Origin: Nocardia sp. SYP-A9097 | GTDB taxonomy: Bacteria > Actinomycetota > Actinomycetes > Mycobacteriales > Mycobacteriaceae | Direction: 5' to 3' | DNA length: 64,000 nucleotides | Assembly: GCF_009649815.1 (NCBI RefSeq) | Contig: NZ_WJIC01000003.1 | Location: forward strand, 310,001 to 374,000 | Part shown: in pieces, positions 43,344-51,365 of the stretch | Layout: every line of letters begins with the position of its first letter | Numbering within the stretch: position 1 is the stretch's first letter | The notes under the pieces: generated by a model | Databases searched by the model: none | What the model was told of the DNA's origin: nothing | The model's input: the letters and a program-made list of their open reading frames with translations, nothing else | Program-made: the position numbers and the translations under genes

Positions 43344-44416
43344 GTGCCGGGATCGAGTCCGATACCATCGGGTCCAGGACGAGATCGCCAGGGCGGGTGT
43401 AGGTCTGCACGGCGTGGCGGACGATGTCGGGCAGCATCTTCGCGGGGTGCCTCACGCTGTCGGGGTGATACCGGCCGCGCCGCTGCTTGGCGGGTGCGGT
43501 CTGCGCAGTTGCCCATACCGACGGCGTCCGGTGCGTGGTACGGCCGGTGTCGGACGCAGTACCCGGCCCTCACCGAGCAAGCTGGCCACAACCAGATCGG
43601 CCTGCTCGCCGTCGGGGCGCGGTCGATGAGTTTGAGTGCGTGGGAAGGACTTCCAGCTCCAACGCGGCTGAGGGCGATGGACTGGTTGGCGGCATACAGG
43701 CAGGTGTGCGCGATCAGGTTGGAATCGTCCGCCTCGGTGCCAAGCGCCATGGCATCGGCGTAACAGCGGCGCGCCAGCGGATGCCGGTCCACGTCGTATG
43801 CGAGCCAGCCGGTCAGTACGGCGAGTTGCCCTGTCGCGCTGGCGTACGCGTTTCCTGTGGCATTGTCGTAGGCGCCCGTATCGAGTTTGTTCTTGTGCCG
43901 GGCCAGCTGCCCGACAGCGAAGTCGACCAGGGCCGCACCGCCGGATGTCTGATCTTCCCGTTCGAGGGCGTCGATACCGGTGAGTAGTCGGCGCACATCA
44001 CTCATGCCGATGTGGTCCTGCCCGCCCAGGAGCATGACCGCCGCACCGGCGGCAGCCGTCTTCCCGAATTCGCGTCGTCTCACGTCATCGTCGACTTCCC
44101 ATGCATACAAACCACATTCGCCAGTGGGCGCGGCGCCGGTCCAGTTGCCGTGCGATTGTTCGTCCTGTCCAGGATGCCCGGTAGGTGCCACCGTGAGCAC
44201 GTCCGAGAACCAACGGGATTGCTCGGGCGTGATGCCTGCCAGGACCTCGTCGAGCAGACGCCGACTGGCCGCCTGCAACTGCCCCGTTTCGCCGGACTCC
44301 CATAACGACAGGGTTCGTTTGGCCACGCCGACGCGGCGGGCGAACTCGGGCCTGCTCATTTTCAGAACCGCTCGCAGCGCGCGAATCTCGCGCGCCGTCC
44401 ACTCGACCTCCACCAT
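43307..44416 (-). CDS. XRE-type regulator, C-terminally truncated and fused out of frame to a methylase scar
   Basis: From ATG 44416 (GGGAG upstream) the first ~265 residues look like a Streptomyces/Nocardia XRE regulator. They include REIRALRAVLKMSRPEFARR and VGVAKRTLSLWESGETG as the HTH, REFGKTAAAGAAVMLLGG, and helical TPR-like repeats (TGQLAVLTGWLAYDVDRHPL, LIAHTCLYAANQSIALSRVG). After about residue 266 (43619) the sequence turns Arg/Pro-rich and overlaps the DNA-methylase fragment in another frame, so the natural C-terminus is missing. Whether a working protein is made is uncertain. Confidence 0.5.
   Translation of the reverse strand: MVEVEWTAREIRALRAVLKMSRPEFARRVGVAKRTLSLWESGETGQLQAASRRLLDEVLAGITPEQSRWFSDVLTVAPTGHPGQDEQSHGNWTGAAPTGECGLYAWEVDDDVRRREFGKTAAAGAAVMLLGGQDHIGMSDVRRLLTGIDALEREDQTSGGAALVDFAVGQLARHKNKLDTGAYDNATGNAYASATGQLAVLTGWLAYDVDRHPLARRCYADAMALGTEADDSNLIAHTCLYAANQSIALSRVGAGSPSHALKLIDRAPTASRPIWLWPACSVRAGYCVRHRPYHAPDAVGMGNCADRTRQAAARPVSPRQREAPREDAARHRPPRRADLHPPWRSRPGPDGIGLDPGTHMPLTSTIGGG
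43330..43518 (-). pseudogene. DNA methyltransferase N-terminal fragment
   Basis: On the minus strand a frame ending in TGA at 43332-43330 reads VWATAQTAPAKQRRGRYHPD, SVRHPAKMLPDIVRHAVQTY and TRPGDLVLDPM. This is the start of actinobacterial site-specific DNA methylases up to SAM motif I (normally DPMCGIGTT). It breaks right after DPM, so the catalytic domain is gone. It overlaps, out of frame, the tail of the XRE-type gene and the last 14 bases of photolyase. A deletion ending at photolyase is the simplest explanation. Confidence 0.6.
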
Positions 44417-45030
44417 AGGTCGCTCCCAAGTCCGTAGTCGGCGTGAGCCGGAAGCTATTCGCATTTAGACGCTTATGTACTCGAATTACCCGCATCGAAA
44501 CCCGCACTCTCGAATGCAGCACCGGTGTTAAGTGGCGTCGAACCACCCTCCGTTTTCGGCGATCCGCAGTGGTCGCACCGGTGCCGCCGCCTATCGGACT
44601 ACCGGGAGGACTCGCCGTGGACTTCATCCTCGCCGTCGCAATCAGCGTCTCCGCTGTGGTTGGTGCAGTTCTGATATCAAGTCGGCCAACGCATCTCGCC
44701 AAACATCGGGTTGGGGGGAAGGTGCGCTTCGCCGATATTCGGCCCGTGGCTGCCCACAGTCCGGCTGCGGTGCCTTGGCTGGGGTTTCCGGCCTCGTCAA
44801 TCCATCCGAGTTCGACCATCTCCCGCTGTTCCAGGTGCCGTTGCAAAAGTGTCAAGAAGATCCGCACGGTGGATCATGTTGCGCCGGAACGGATCAGCCG
44901 GTCGTTCGACAGACGAGTGCGTGAGCGTCCCGGGGAACCGGTGGTACAGCCGCGCTCGATGACCTTGGTCCCTTCGCCATGGGCATCCAGTCCCTGGAAT
45001 GGGCGGCCTGCTGCCAGCAAGCTGGCGGGC
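44417..45030. other. 614-base region without a confident gene
   Basis: No recognised gene. A plus-strand frame from a GTG at 44617 encodes one hydrophobic segment (DFILAVAISVSAVVGAVLIS) and could be a small membrane peptide, but no ribosome site or family supports it. The rest shows no family similarity in any frame. The flavodoxin gene starts at 45031. Confidence 0.4.
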
Positions 45031-45582
45031 ATGGGTACGAGAGTGCGGCATATCGCCGTGGTGTACGCGACGGGTCGAGGGACGACCGGAGAAGTCGCCG
45101 AATTCATCGGTGCGGCATTGGAATCGCCGGATGTGGTGGTGCGGGTGGTCCCGATCGGTCATCAGGTGCCTGACCTGTCCGAGTTCGACACGGTGGTACT
45201 CGGCAGTCCGGTGTATCACGAGGCACTGATGAAGCCCTTCGTCATTTTCGTGTACCAGCGGCTCGAACAGCTCACGTCGCCGGATGTGTGGCTGTTCAGC
45301 ATGGGCATCGCTCCGGCGCTGTCCGCCGGACGGATCGGCCGGCGGTGGGCGCGTGCGGTACCGAAGCAGATCGCGACCGTGCGCGACGCGCTGGCGGTGC
45401 GCGGGTACAGGGCTTTCGCCGGGCGGTGCGAGCGCGGCAAAATGCCTGTGCGAGCGCAATTGCGCTATTTCCTGCTCGGCGGACGCCGCTTCGGTGACCT
45501 CAGGGATTGGGACGCCATCCGCGACTGGGCCGCGGAGATCGCCGTGGACTCGGCACGCCGGGCGGAAGTCGCGAGCGTCTAG
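45031..45582 (+). CDS. flavodoxin domain protein
   Basis: 183 residues. The FMN-phosphate loop is AVVYATGRGTTGEVAEFI, followed by VVVRVVPIGHQVPDLSEFDT and VVLGSPVYHEALMKPFVIFV, the flavodoxin 50s-loop region. The C-terminal part (RDALAVRGYRAFAGRCERGK, FGDLRDWDAIRDWAAEIA) resembles the HemG/menaquinone-dependent protoporphyrinogen-oxidase-like flavodoxins of mycolata. Likely an FMN redox protein; partner unknown. ATG 45031 begins two residues before the first strand. A hairpin terminator lies at 45694. Confidence 0.82.
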   Translation: MGTRVRHIAVVYATGRGTTGEVAEFIGAALESPDVVVRVVPIGHQVPDLSEFDTVVLGSPVYHEALMKPFVIFVYQRLEQLTSPDVWLFSMGIAPALSAGRIGRRWARAVPKQIATVRDALAVRGYRAFAGRCERGKMPVRAQLRYFLLGGRRFGDLRDWDAIRDWAAEIAVDSARRAEVASV

Positions 45583-45693
45583 CGGCAATCAAACACGTGA
45601 CAACGGAACCGCACTCGGTTGGGAGCGGAGGAGTTGGACTACCGGTGACCGGGTAACGGGGACAAGGACACTGCGGTCAAGGCCGCGCCACGA

Positions 45694-45725
45694 ATGTTGC
45701 CCCGCACCGAGGTGCGGGGCAACAT
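45694..45725. terminator. bidirectional hairpin terminator
   Basis: ATGTTGCCCCGCACC (45694-45708) is followed after only GA by its perfect complement GGTGCGGGGCAACAT (45711-45725), a 15-bp stem. It separates the convergent flavodoxin and kshA genes. The CCCCGCACC core is the same as in the terminator at 29234. Confidence 0.8.
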
Positions 45726-45777
45726 GTCGCTCGCCATCCGGGGCGGGAAGCCTTACCTCTTGGCGGCCTCCCTCCGA

Positions 45778-46980
45778 TCAGATGTGTTCATATCGAGTGC
45801 CCGCCTCGGCCTCGTGTTTGCGGCGCATGTTTTGGGCTACCTCGGCCTCCCATGCTTCGTTGGCTTTGCTGGTGTCGACCTCGAATTCGAAGCGCCGCTG
45901 CGCTTTCGGGTCGATATCGGCGACGTCCACATAGAACTGTTCGTACCAGCGGCGCAGCTGGTATACCGGACCGTCTTCCTCGCACAGCAATGGATTCTCG
46001 ATCTTGGACTTGTGCTTCCAGATCTCGACGTCCTGGAGGAAGCCGACGCCGATCCCCTCGACCATGGCGGCCGCCAACTGGTTTGCCGCCTCATCCGGTA
46101 AGCCCTGGGGTTTCTCCAGCGTGATTCCGTATTGCAGCACGAACGAGTCCTGAGTGACCGGGTAGTGGCAGTTGATCAGCACACTCTTGGTCTCGAAGCC
46201 GCTGTAGGCATTGGTCAGCGGATTGATCATGTAGGACGGTCCGTAGTACGAGGCTTCCGACTTCAGCAGTGTGTCACCCGCGTACTTGGTGGCCATTCCG
46301 ATGTCGGGACGGCCCTTGGTCTCCAGGAACTGGGTGGCGATATGGCCTTCGAAGACGTTCTTGAAATATGTGGGGAAGGCGTAGTGGATATAGAAGAAAT
46401 GCGCCATATCGACGATGTTGTCGATGATCTCCCGGCAGTTGGAGCCCTCGATCAGGATCGAGTTCCAGGTCCAGGGGGTCCAGTCGGAACTGTGGGTTTC
46501 GGTGCTGTCGCCGGTGGCGTCGGTGTACGGCCCGTCGATGTAGGGGATTGTCACCGCGTCGGTGGGTTTACTGCCCTCGTGGTCATGCCAAGCGAACAGC
46601 TGCCCATTGCGTTCGAGCGTGGGCCAGGTGCGCGTGCGGGCCAGCGGTGGTACGCGCCGCGCGTAGGGAATGTCCTTGCACTTTCCGTCGCCGCCCCAGC
46701 GCCAGTCGTGGAATGGACAGGCGACAGCGCCATCCTTGATCTCACCCATGGCCAGGTCGCCGCCGAGGTGCCGGCAGTAGGCGTCGAGTATCTTCAAATC
46801 ACCGGCGTTGTCGGCCCAGACGACCAGTTTGGTGCCGAAAGCCTTGACCGCGTGCGGTTTACCGTCGCGGAAGGCGCTGGCCAGGCCCAGGCAGTGCCAG
46901 CCGCGGGCATAGCGGGTGGGCATGGAGCCCACGTCGATTTCGCGGATCTTTCCGCGGGGCCCTTGCGGGGGCGTCGCCAT
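45778..46980 (-). CDS. kshA: 3-ketosteroid 9-alpha-hydroxylase, oxygenase component
   Basis: 400 residues. The Rieske domain has C69-x-H71 (AYCRHLGGDLAMGE) and C88-x2-H91 (ACPFHDWRWGGDGKC). The mononuclear iron site is in DNIVDMAHFFYIHYAFPTYF (H194, H199). PYARRVPPLARTRTWPTLER is typical of KshA. With its reductase KshB it 9-alpha-hydroxylates 3-ketosteroids, triggering ring-B opening. ATG 46980 has GGGAG upstream; longer starts run into the operator. A KstR-like site at 47001 and divergent hsaA support the steroid assignment. Confidence 0.93.
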   Translation of the reverse strand: MATPPQGPRGKIREIDVGSMPTRYARGWHCLGLASAFRDGKPHAVKAFGTKLVVWADNAGDLKILDAYCRHLGGDLAMGEIKDGAVACPFHDWRWGGDGKCKDIPYARRVPPLARTRTWPTLERNGQLFAWHDHEGSKPTDAVTIPYIDGPYTDATGDSTETHSSDWTPWTWNSILIEGSNCREIIDNIVDMAHFFYIHYAFPTYFKNVFEGHIATQFLETKGRPDIGMATKYAGDTLLKSEASYYGPSYMINPLTNAYSGFETKSVLINCHYPVTQDSFVLQYGITLEKPQGLPDEAANQLAAAMVEGIGVGFLQDVEIWKHKSKIENPLLCEEDGPVYQLRRWYEQFYVDVADIDPKAQRRFEFEVDTSKANEAWEAEVAQNMRRKHEAEAGTRYEHI

Positions 46981-47000
46981 CAGCATCTCCCAGATACAAC

Positions 47001-47014
47001 TAGAACAGGTTGCA
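47001..47014. promoter_or_regulatory. KstR-like operator before kshA
   Basis: TAGAACAGGTTGCA fits the mycobacterial KstR consensus TnnAACnnGTTnnA at every defined position. It lies 21 bases upstream of the kshA start. KstR represses cholesterol catabolic genes until a sterol-derived CoA ester is present. Confidence 0.75.
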
Positions 47015-47123
47015 GAACTGTGCAATTTTGGGCCATCCGTATTGGTCTCGACAATGGCCAAAAGTCCCTAGAGTTCAGTAACTTCCTCCGCTGATCTCAG
47101 GTCTCGTCATGCCTGATAGTGAT

Positions 47124-47137
47124 GAGAACGTGTTCTA
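47124..47137. promoter_or_regulatory. KstR-like operator before hsaA
   Basis: GAGAACGTGTTCTA contains the palindrome AGAACGTGTTCT and matches TnnAACnnGTTnnA except for the first base. It lies 57 bases before hsaA, so each divergent gene has its own KstR-type site. Confidence 0.7.
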
Positions 47138-47193
47138 GTTCCGTGGCGCTCGGGGTACCGGCCGCCACCTACCGTTCAGGAGCATCCGGCGAG

Positions 47194-48357
47194 ATGACCC
47201 AGCAGATAATCCATCGTGTCGAGGCAGTGCTTCCCATGTTGCGAGAACGCGCACAGGAAACCGAGGACCTGCGGCGCATACCAGACGAATCGATCAAAGA
47301 CTTACAGGAGACGGGCTTCTTCCGGCTTCTGCAACCCCGCCAGTGGGGCGGCCACGCCGCCGATCCGGTCGTCTTCTACGACACGGTCCGCAAGATCGCG
47401 AGCGCGTGCGGCTCCACCGGTTGGGTGGCGGGCATCCTCGGCATCCACAACTGGCACCTGGCGCTGTTCGATCAGCAAGCGCAGCACGATGTCTGGGGCG
47501 CGGACTCGGATACGCGCATCGCGTCCTCCTACTCGCCCATGGGCGCGGGCAGCGTGGTCGACGGGGGCTACCGGGTGACCGGTTCGTGGGGGTATTCCTC
47601 GGGTTCCTCGCACGCCGAGTGGGTGGTCGTCGGCGGTCCGGTCATCAAGGACGGCAAGCCGGTCGACTTCGGCTCATTCCTCATTCCTCGCAGCGAATAC
47701 CGAATCGACGACGTCTGGAACGTGGTCGGTCTGCGCGGTACCGGCTCCAACACCATCGTGGTGGAGAACGTGTTCGTACCCAAGCACCGTTTCCTCAGCT
47801 TCCGTGCCATGGGCGAGCTGAAATCGCCTGGCCTGGAGCAGAATACCGATCCGGTGTACAAGATGCCGTGGGGCACCATCCATCCCACCACCATCTCCAC
47901 CCCCATCGTCGGAATGGCCTACGGCGCTTACGACGCGCATGTGGAGCACCAGGGCAAGCGCGTACGCGCCGCCTACGCCGGTGAGAACGCCAAGGACGAT
48001 CCGTTCGGCAAGGTGCGTATCGCCGAGGCCGCCAGTGACATCGACGCCGCCTGGCGTCAGCTCTCGGGCAATGTCGCCGACGAGTACGCCTACCTGCTGC
48101 GCGGCGAGGATGTTCCGTTCGACGTGCGCGCTCGCGCCCGGCGCGACCAGGTCCGCGCCACCGGCCGCGTCATCTCCTCGGTTGACAAGCTGTTCGAGGC
48201 CTCGGGCGCGACCGCGCTCGCCAATGGCACTCCGCTGCAGCGCTTCTGGCGTGACGCACACGCCGGCCGAGTACACGCGGCGAACGATGCCGAGCGCGCC
48301 TACCTCATGTATGGCACCCACGCGTTCGGTCTCCCGATCACCGACACGATGGTCTGA
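47194..48357 (+). CDS. hsaA: HsaA-type 3-HSA hydroxylase, oxygenase subunit
   Basis: 387 residues of the group D flavin monooxygenase (acyl-CoA dehydrogenase fold) family. It shows LQETGFFRLLQPRQWGGHAA, IASACGSTGWVAGILGIHNW, RIASSYSPMGAGSVVDGGYR, GSWGYSSGSSHAEWVVVGG and GLRGTGSNTIVVENVFVP. HsaA with reductase HsaB hydroxylates 3-HSA in the cholesterol ring-degradation path downstream of KshA. ATG 47194 has CAGGAG upstream. hsaB, hsaC and hsaD do not follow here, so the usual hsa operon is broken up or lies elsewhere. Confidence 0.92.
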   Translation: MTQQIIHRVEAVLPMLRERAQETEDLRRIPDESIKDLQETGFFRLLQPRQWGGHAADPVVFYDTVRKIASACGSTGWVAGILGIHNWHLALFDQQAQHDVWGADSDTRIASSYSPMGAGSVVDGGYRVTGSWGYSSGSSHAEWVVVGGPVIKDGKPVDFGSFLIPRSEYRIDDVWNVVGLRGTGSNTIVVENVFVPKHRFLSFRAMGELKSPGLEQNTDPVYKMPWGTIHPTTISTPIVGMAYGAYDAHVEHQGKRVRAAYAGENAKDDPFGKVRIAEAASDIDAAWRQLSGNVADEYAYLLRGEDVPFDVRARARRDQVRATGRVISSVDKLFEASGATALANGTPLQRFWRDAHAGRVHAANDAERAYLMYGTHAFGLPITDTMV

Positions 48358-48542
48358 CCCGTGACCGCGAAAGGCGATGATCTCGTTCGAGGACCCGTCC
48401 GGCAATGTGTGCTGGAAGCCGTCCACGACTCGCAGTACCTGGCACGGCGCCACCCTGCCCACCATGGTGACGGCAGCTTTCTATGGGCCGCACGGTATTC
48501 GGCATGGTCGACCGGCAGGCCAAGCGCTACGCTGCCGATATC

Positions 48543-48944
48543 ATGACGATCCCAGCGAATCTCGACGGCGGCTTCGGCGCGCTCATCGGCCTGGACATGG
48601 TCGAGTTCGATCGCGCCGGCGCCCGCAGCGTCGGCCGACTCACCGTGGCCCCGGAACACCTCAATCCGCACCACGTGCTGCACGGCGGGGTGATGTATTC
48701 GATGGCCGACCAGGGGATGGGCGCGGCCGTTTACTGTGTGCTCGGCGAAGGCGAGTCCTGCGCCACCATCGAGGTGAAGATCGTCTACCTCGCCGTGGTC
48801 CGCGAGGGCGTGGTGGAGTGCGAATCGAGGGTGATCAACAGAGGAAAGCGGGTGATCGCCCTCGAATCGGACATTCGTAACGGGGATCGTCTGGTCGCCA
48901 AGGCGCTGGGAACCTTCGCGGTCTTTCCGATTCCAGCTCGTTGA
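48543..48944 (+). CDS. PaaI-type hotdog-fold thioesterase
   Basis: 133 residues. It contains GALIGLDMVEFDRAGARSVG, then the hotdog helix and active site LNPHHVLHGGVMYSMADQGM, and strands ATIEVKIVYLAVVREG and CESRVINRGKRVIALESDI. Such enzymes hydrolyse aromatic or medium-chain acyl-CoAs, which would fit the sterol-ring degradation context. The 185 bases between hsaA and this gene hold no convincing gene. A longer start (ATG 48504) is possible but adds unlike residues. Confidence 0.85.
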   Translation: MTIPANLDGGFGALIGLDMVEFDRAGARSVGRLTVAPEHLNPHHVLHGGVMYSMADQGMGAAVYCVLGEGESCATIEVKIVYLAVVREGVVECESRVINRGKRVIALESDIRNGDRLVAKALGTFAVFPIPAR

Positions 48945-48970
48945 CGCGGATCGGTCGCTACAGGGTGTGA

Positions 48971-49060
48971 CTACACCTCCCAGGTCGGCGATTTGGCGCA
49001 GGCCGGCATCACCTCGGCGATGGCGTTGAACATGAGATCGATTTCCAGGCGTGCCGAATT
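48971..49060 (-). pseudogene. C-terminal scrap of a CYP125/CYP142-like P450
   Basis: A minus-strand frame ending at the TAG at 48973-48971 reads NSARLEIDLMFNAIAEVMPA and then CAKSPTWEV. The ARLEIDLMFNAIAExMP stretch matches the helix following the heme Cys in steroid-side-chain P450s of mycolata. The heme loop itself is not preserved upstream. About 28 residues remain. It suggests that a P450 gene of the sterol cluster was lost here. Confidence 0.45.
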
Positions 49061-49245
49061 CGCCGATGTAGTGGTGCGTGCCGGTGCCGCCGGAGCCTGG
49101 GTCACGAAACGCGTTGCAGGCGAACGGATTCGCGGCCTATCCGATGATGGGCGGCGTATCGTGGAGAGGCGGAACCGGAGTCGGCGTAGCCCGGGCACGG
49201 GTGACACTCCGATGACGCCGCATCCCTGGACCCGGGAGGTGGTTG

Positions 49246-49470
49246 ATGATGGACGATTTGGAAAACCGTATCCGCCAAGCACTCCTCGACGCACGCCAGG
49301 CATTGGCTCTCGGGGAAGTCGGCACTCTCGAGAACCGGCTCGCACGATTGCGCTCCGAAGTGGAAACCGCCCAATTCGCGGACGAGGAACGGCGCCGGCT
49401 GATCGAACTGTGCGACGCGGGACTGAAAAGGGTTGCGCGGGCGATGAAACGGCGCTCGCCTACTACCTGA
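49246..49470 (+). CDS. small coiled-coil hypothetical protein
   Basis: 74 residues starting at ATG 49246 (or 49249), with GGGAGG upstream. The sequence (DDLENRIRQALLDARQALAL, TLENRLARLRSEVETAQFAD, EERRRLIELCDAGLKRVARA) is almost wholly helical with a heptad-like pattern of Leu/Ala and charged residues. No family recognised. It is surrounded by gene scraps but has good codon-like composition and a ribosome site. Confidence 0.5.
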   Translation: MMDDLENRIRQALLDARQALALGEVGTLENRLARLRSEVETAQFADEERRRLIELCDAGLKRVARAMKRRSPTT

Positions 49471-49580
49471 CTCATCGGCATTGCCGGTCGGTGTTGCTAC
49501 CGCCCGAAGGCAAGGACTGCTTAAAACGTTGTCGAACCCTGGTTATCGACACCGTTCGATTCGGTGTTGGCAGCCTTGCC

Positions 49581-49835
49581 AGGCCCCCACTCTCGCTGGC
49601 CTACCGCCCCACGAACCCCGCCGAACTCCGCGCCACCCTCTCGGCAATCTTCCTCATCATCTCCGTCGTCAGTGCCGCGACCCTGGCCGTGCACGGGCAA
49701 TTCAGCGGAACCGACCTGCGGAACGCGGCGATCATGAGCCCGATGCTGTTGTGCGGCGGCCTGATCGGCAGCCGACTGGCACGGCGGCTCGCCATGACCC
49801 AGATCAGCCGCGTCACCGCCTGGGTGATCCGGCAA
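49581..49835 (+). pseudogene. fragment of a TauE/SafE (TSUP) membrane transporter
   Basis: The frame reads LSLAYRPTNPAELRATLSAI, FLIISVVSAATLAVHGQFSG, TDLRNAAIMSPMLLCGGLIG and SRLARRL, the pattern of the C-terminal half of TauE/SafE permeases (helix, short loop with G-x-x-L, helix ending GSRLxRRL). The N-terminal half and a start are absent, and the frame runs on through the following gene. Decayed remnant. Confidence 0.45.
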
Positions 49836-49911
49836 TGCTGTTCACCGCCAGATTCAGCGGTTAGCGGCCCGGTGCCGACCCGGAGGCCATTGCGCGAACT
49901 ACCCTCGGGGG

Positions 49912-50913
49912 ATGCGAGCGTGGCGTGTCGAGCGGCCCGGGGCGATCGAGGACGGGCCCATACGGTTCGAGGATGTGCAGGACCCGGAGCCGGATGCCGG
50001 GGAACTGCTGGTGCGGGTGCTGGCCTGCGGGGTGTGCAGGACGGATCTGCATGTGGCGGAGGGAGATCTGGCGCCGCACAAGGTCGGGGTGGTGCCGGGG
50101 CACGAGGTGGTGGGGGAGGTGGTGGCGCTCGGAGCGGGGGATACCCGGGGATTCCGGGTGGGGGATCGGGTGGGGATCGCCTGGTTGCGGTATACCTGCG
50201 GGCGGTGCCGCTACTGTCTGCGTGGCGCGGAGAACCTGTGTCCGGAGTCGCGGTATACCGGCTGGGATGCCGATGGCGGATATGCGGAACGCACAACGGT
50301 CCCCGCGGCTTTCGCGCACCGATTGCCGAGTGGCTACAGCGATGCCGAGCTCGCTCCGCTGCTGTGTGCCGGGATCATCGGCTACCGGGCGCTGGAGCGC
50401 GCGTCGCTCCGTCCGGGCGGGCGATTGGGGATCTACGGTTTCGGCGGCAGCGCCCATCTCGCCGCACAGGTCGCTCTCGCGCGGGGCGCGGAAGTCCATG
50501 TGATGACCCGAGATTCGGCCGCGCAGTCGCTCGCGCTGGAATTGGGCGCGAGCTCTGCTCAGGGGGCCGCGGACCCGCCGCCCGTGGCGCTCGATGCCGC
50601 CATCCTGTTCGCCCCGGTGGGCGAGCTCGTCCTGCCCGCACTGGAGGCTCTCGACCGAGGTGGAGTGCTGTCCATCGCGGGCATCCATCTCAGTGATATC
50701 CCGATCCTGAACTATCAGCGACACCTATTCCAGGAGAAGGAGATTCGGTCGGTCACCGCCAACACCCGGGACGATGCCCGTGAATTCCTGGCATTCGCCG
50801 CGGAACATCATCTCGAAGTGACGGTGCACCGGTATCACCTCCGGGAGGCCGACCGGGCGCTCTCCGATCTGGCACATGGACGTTTCGCGGGTGCGGCAGT
50901 CCTGGTGCCGTAG
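49912..50913 (+). CDS. zinc-dependent alcohol dehydrogenase (AdhA-like)
   Basis: 333 residues of the MDR family. The catalytic zinc site is [18 protein letters not shown] and [12 protein letters not shown]; the four structural-zinc Cys lie in [20 protein letters not shown]. The cofactor loop is [19 protein letters not shown]. Homologues of this type are part of the DosR-linked set in some mycobacteria. No clear ribosome site: the ATG at 49912 follows CCTCGGGGG. The gene is followed by convergent lsr2. Confidence 0.9.
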   Translation: MRAWRVERPGAIEDGPIRFEDVQDPEPDAGELLVRVLACGVCRTDLHVAEGDLAPHKVGVVPGHEVVGEVVALGAGDTRGFRVGDRVGIAWLRYTCGRCRYCLRGAENLCPESRYTGWDADGGYAERTTVPAAFAHRLPSGYSDAELAPLLCAGIIGYRALERASLRPGGRLGIYGFGGSAHLAAQVALARGAEVHVMTRDSAAQSLALELGASSAQGAADPPPVALDAAILFAPVGELVLPALEALDRGGVLSIAGIHLSDIPILNYQRHLFQEKEIRSVTANTRDDAREFLAFAAEHHLEVTVHRYHLREADRALSDLAHGRFAGAAVLVP

Positions 50914-50953
50914 CCGCTGCCGTGCGGGAGTTCGAGGAGCGCCACACAGGTCT

Positions 50954-51289
50954 TTAAGCGGCGGACTTGTTGTACGCCGCCAAGATCTCGGACGGCACCC
51001 GTCCGCGGCTGGAGACGTCGAATCCGTTCTGGCGGGCCCAATCTCGAATGGCCTGGGTCTGCTCGCGGTCGGCGGCCGGGCGGGGCTTGGCCACATTGGT
51101 GCGGGACGTGCGGGACGTCTTGCGGGCGTTGGAGGTCCACTGCTCGAACACTCCGCGCAGGGCGGCGGCGTTGAGGTCGGACAGGTCGATCTCATAGTCG
51201 ATGCCGTCGACAGCGAACTGCACTGTTTCGACCGCGGTGGACTTGCCGTCATAATCGTCCACCATCTCGACGATGACCTTGCGCGCCAT
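50954..51289 (-). CDS. lsr2: Lsr2 nucleoid-associated protein
   Basis: 111 residues. The N-terminal dimerisation domain is KVIVEMVDDYDGKSTAVETV with VDGIDYEIDLSDLNAAALRG. The C-terminal DNA-binding domain is QTQAIRDWARQNGFDVSSRG followed by RVPSEILAAY, with the RGR hook that enters AT-rich minor grooves. It is the H-NS-like xenogeneic silencer of actinobacteria. A strong AGGAGGG site lies before the ATG. Possibly one of several paralogues. Confidence 0.95.
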   Translation of the reverse strand: MARKVIVEMVDDYDGKSTAVETVQFAVDGIDYEIDLSDLNAAALRGVFEQWTSNARKTSRTSRTNVAKPRPAADREQTQAIRDWARQNGFDVSSRGRVPSEILAAYNKSAA

Positions 51290-51365
51290 GAAAGAACCCT
51301 CCTGATTGAAATCCAGCTGACGACGCGAATCGTAGTGCCCGGCGGCGCAGGCTCCACATCGGCGG

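Noticed and set aside
44085-44867. 260-codon minus-strand frame starting MRIFLTLLQRHLEQREM
   Set aside because: Its first 50 residues look mildly protein-like, but it overlaps the XRE regulator start in another frame and lacks a ribosome site and family similarity.
48993-50696. 567-codon plus-strand frame spanning several genes
   Set aside because: It runs through the alcohol dehydrogenase in a wrong frame. Only the TauE/SafE-like stretch at about 49581-49835 has protein character.
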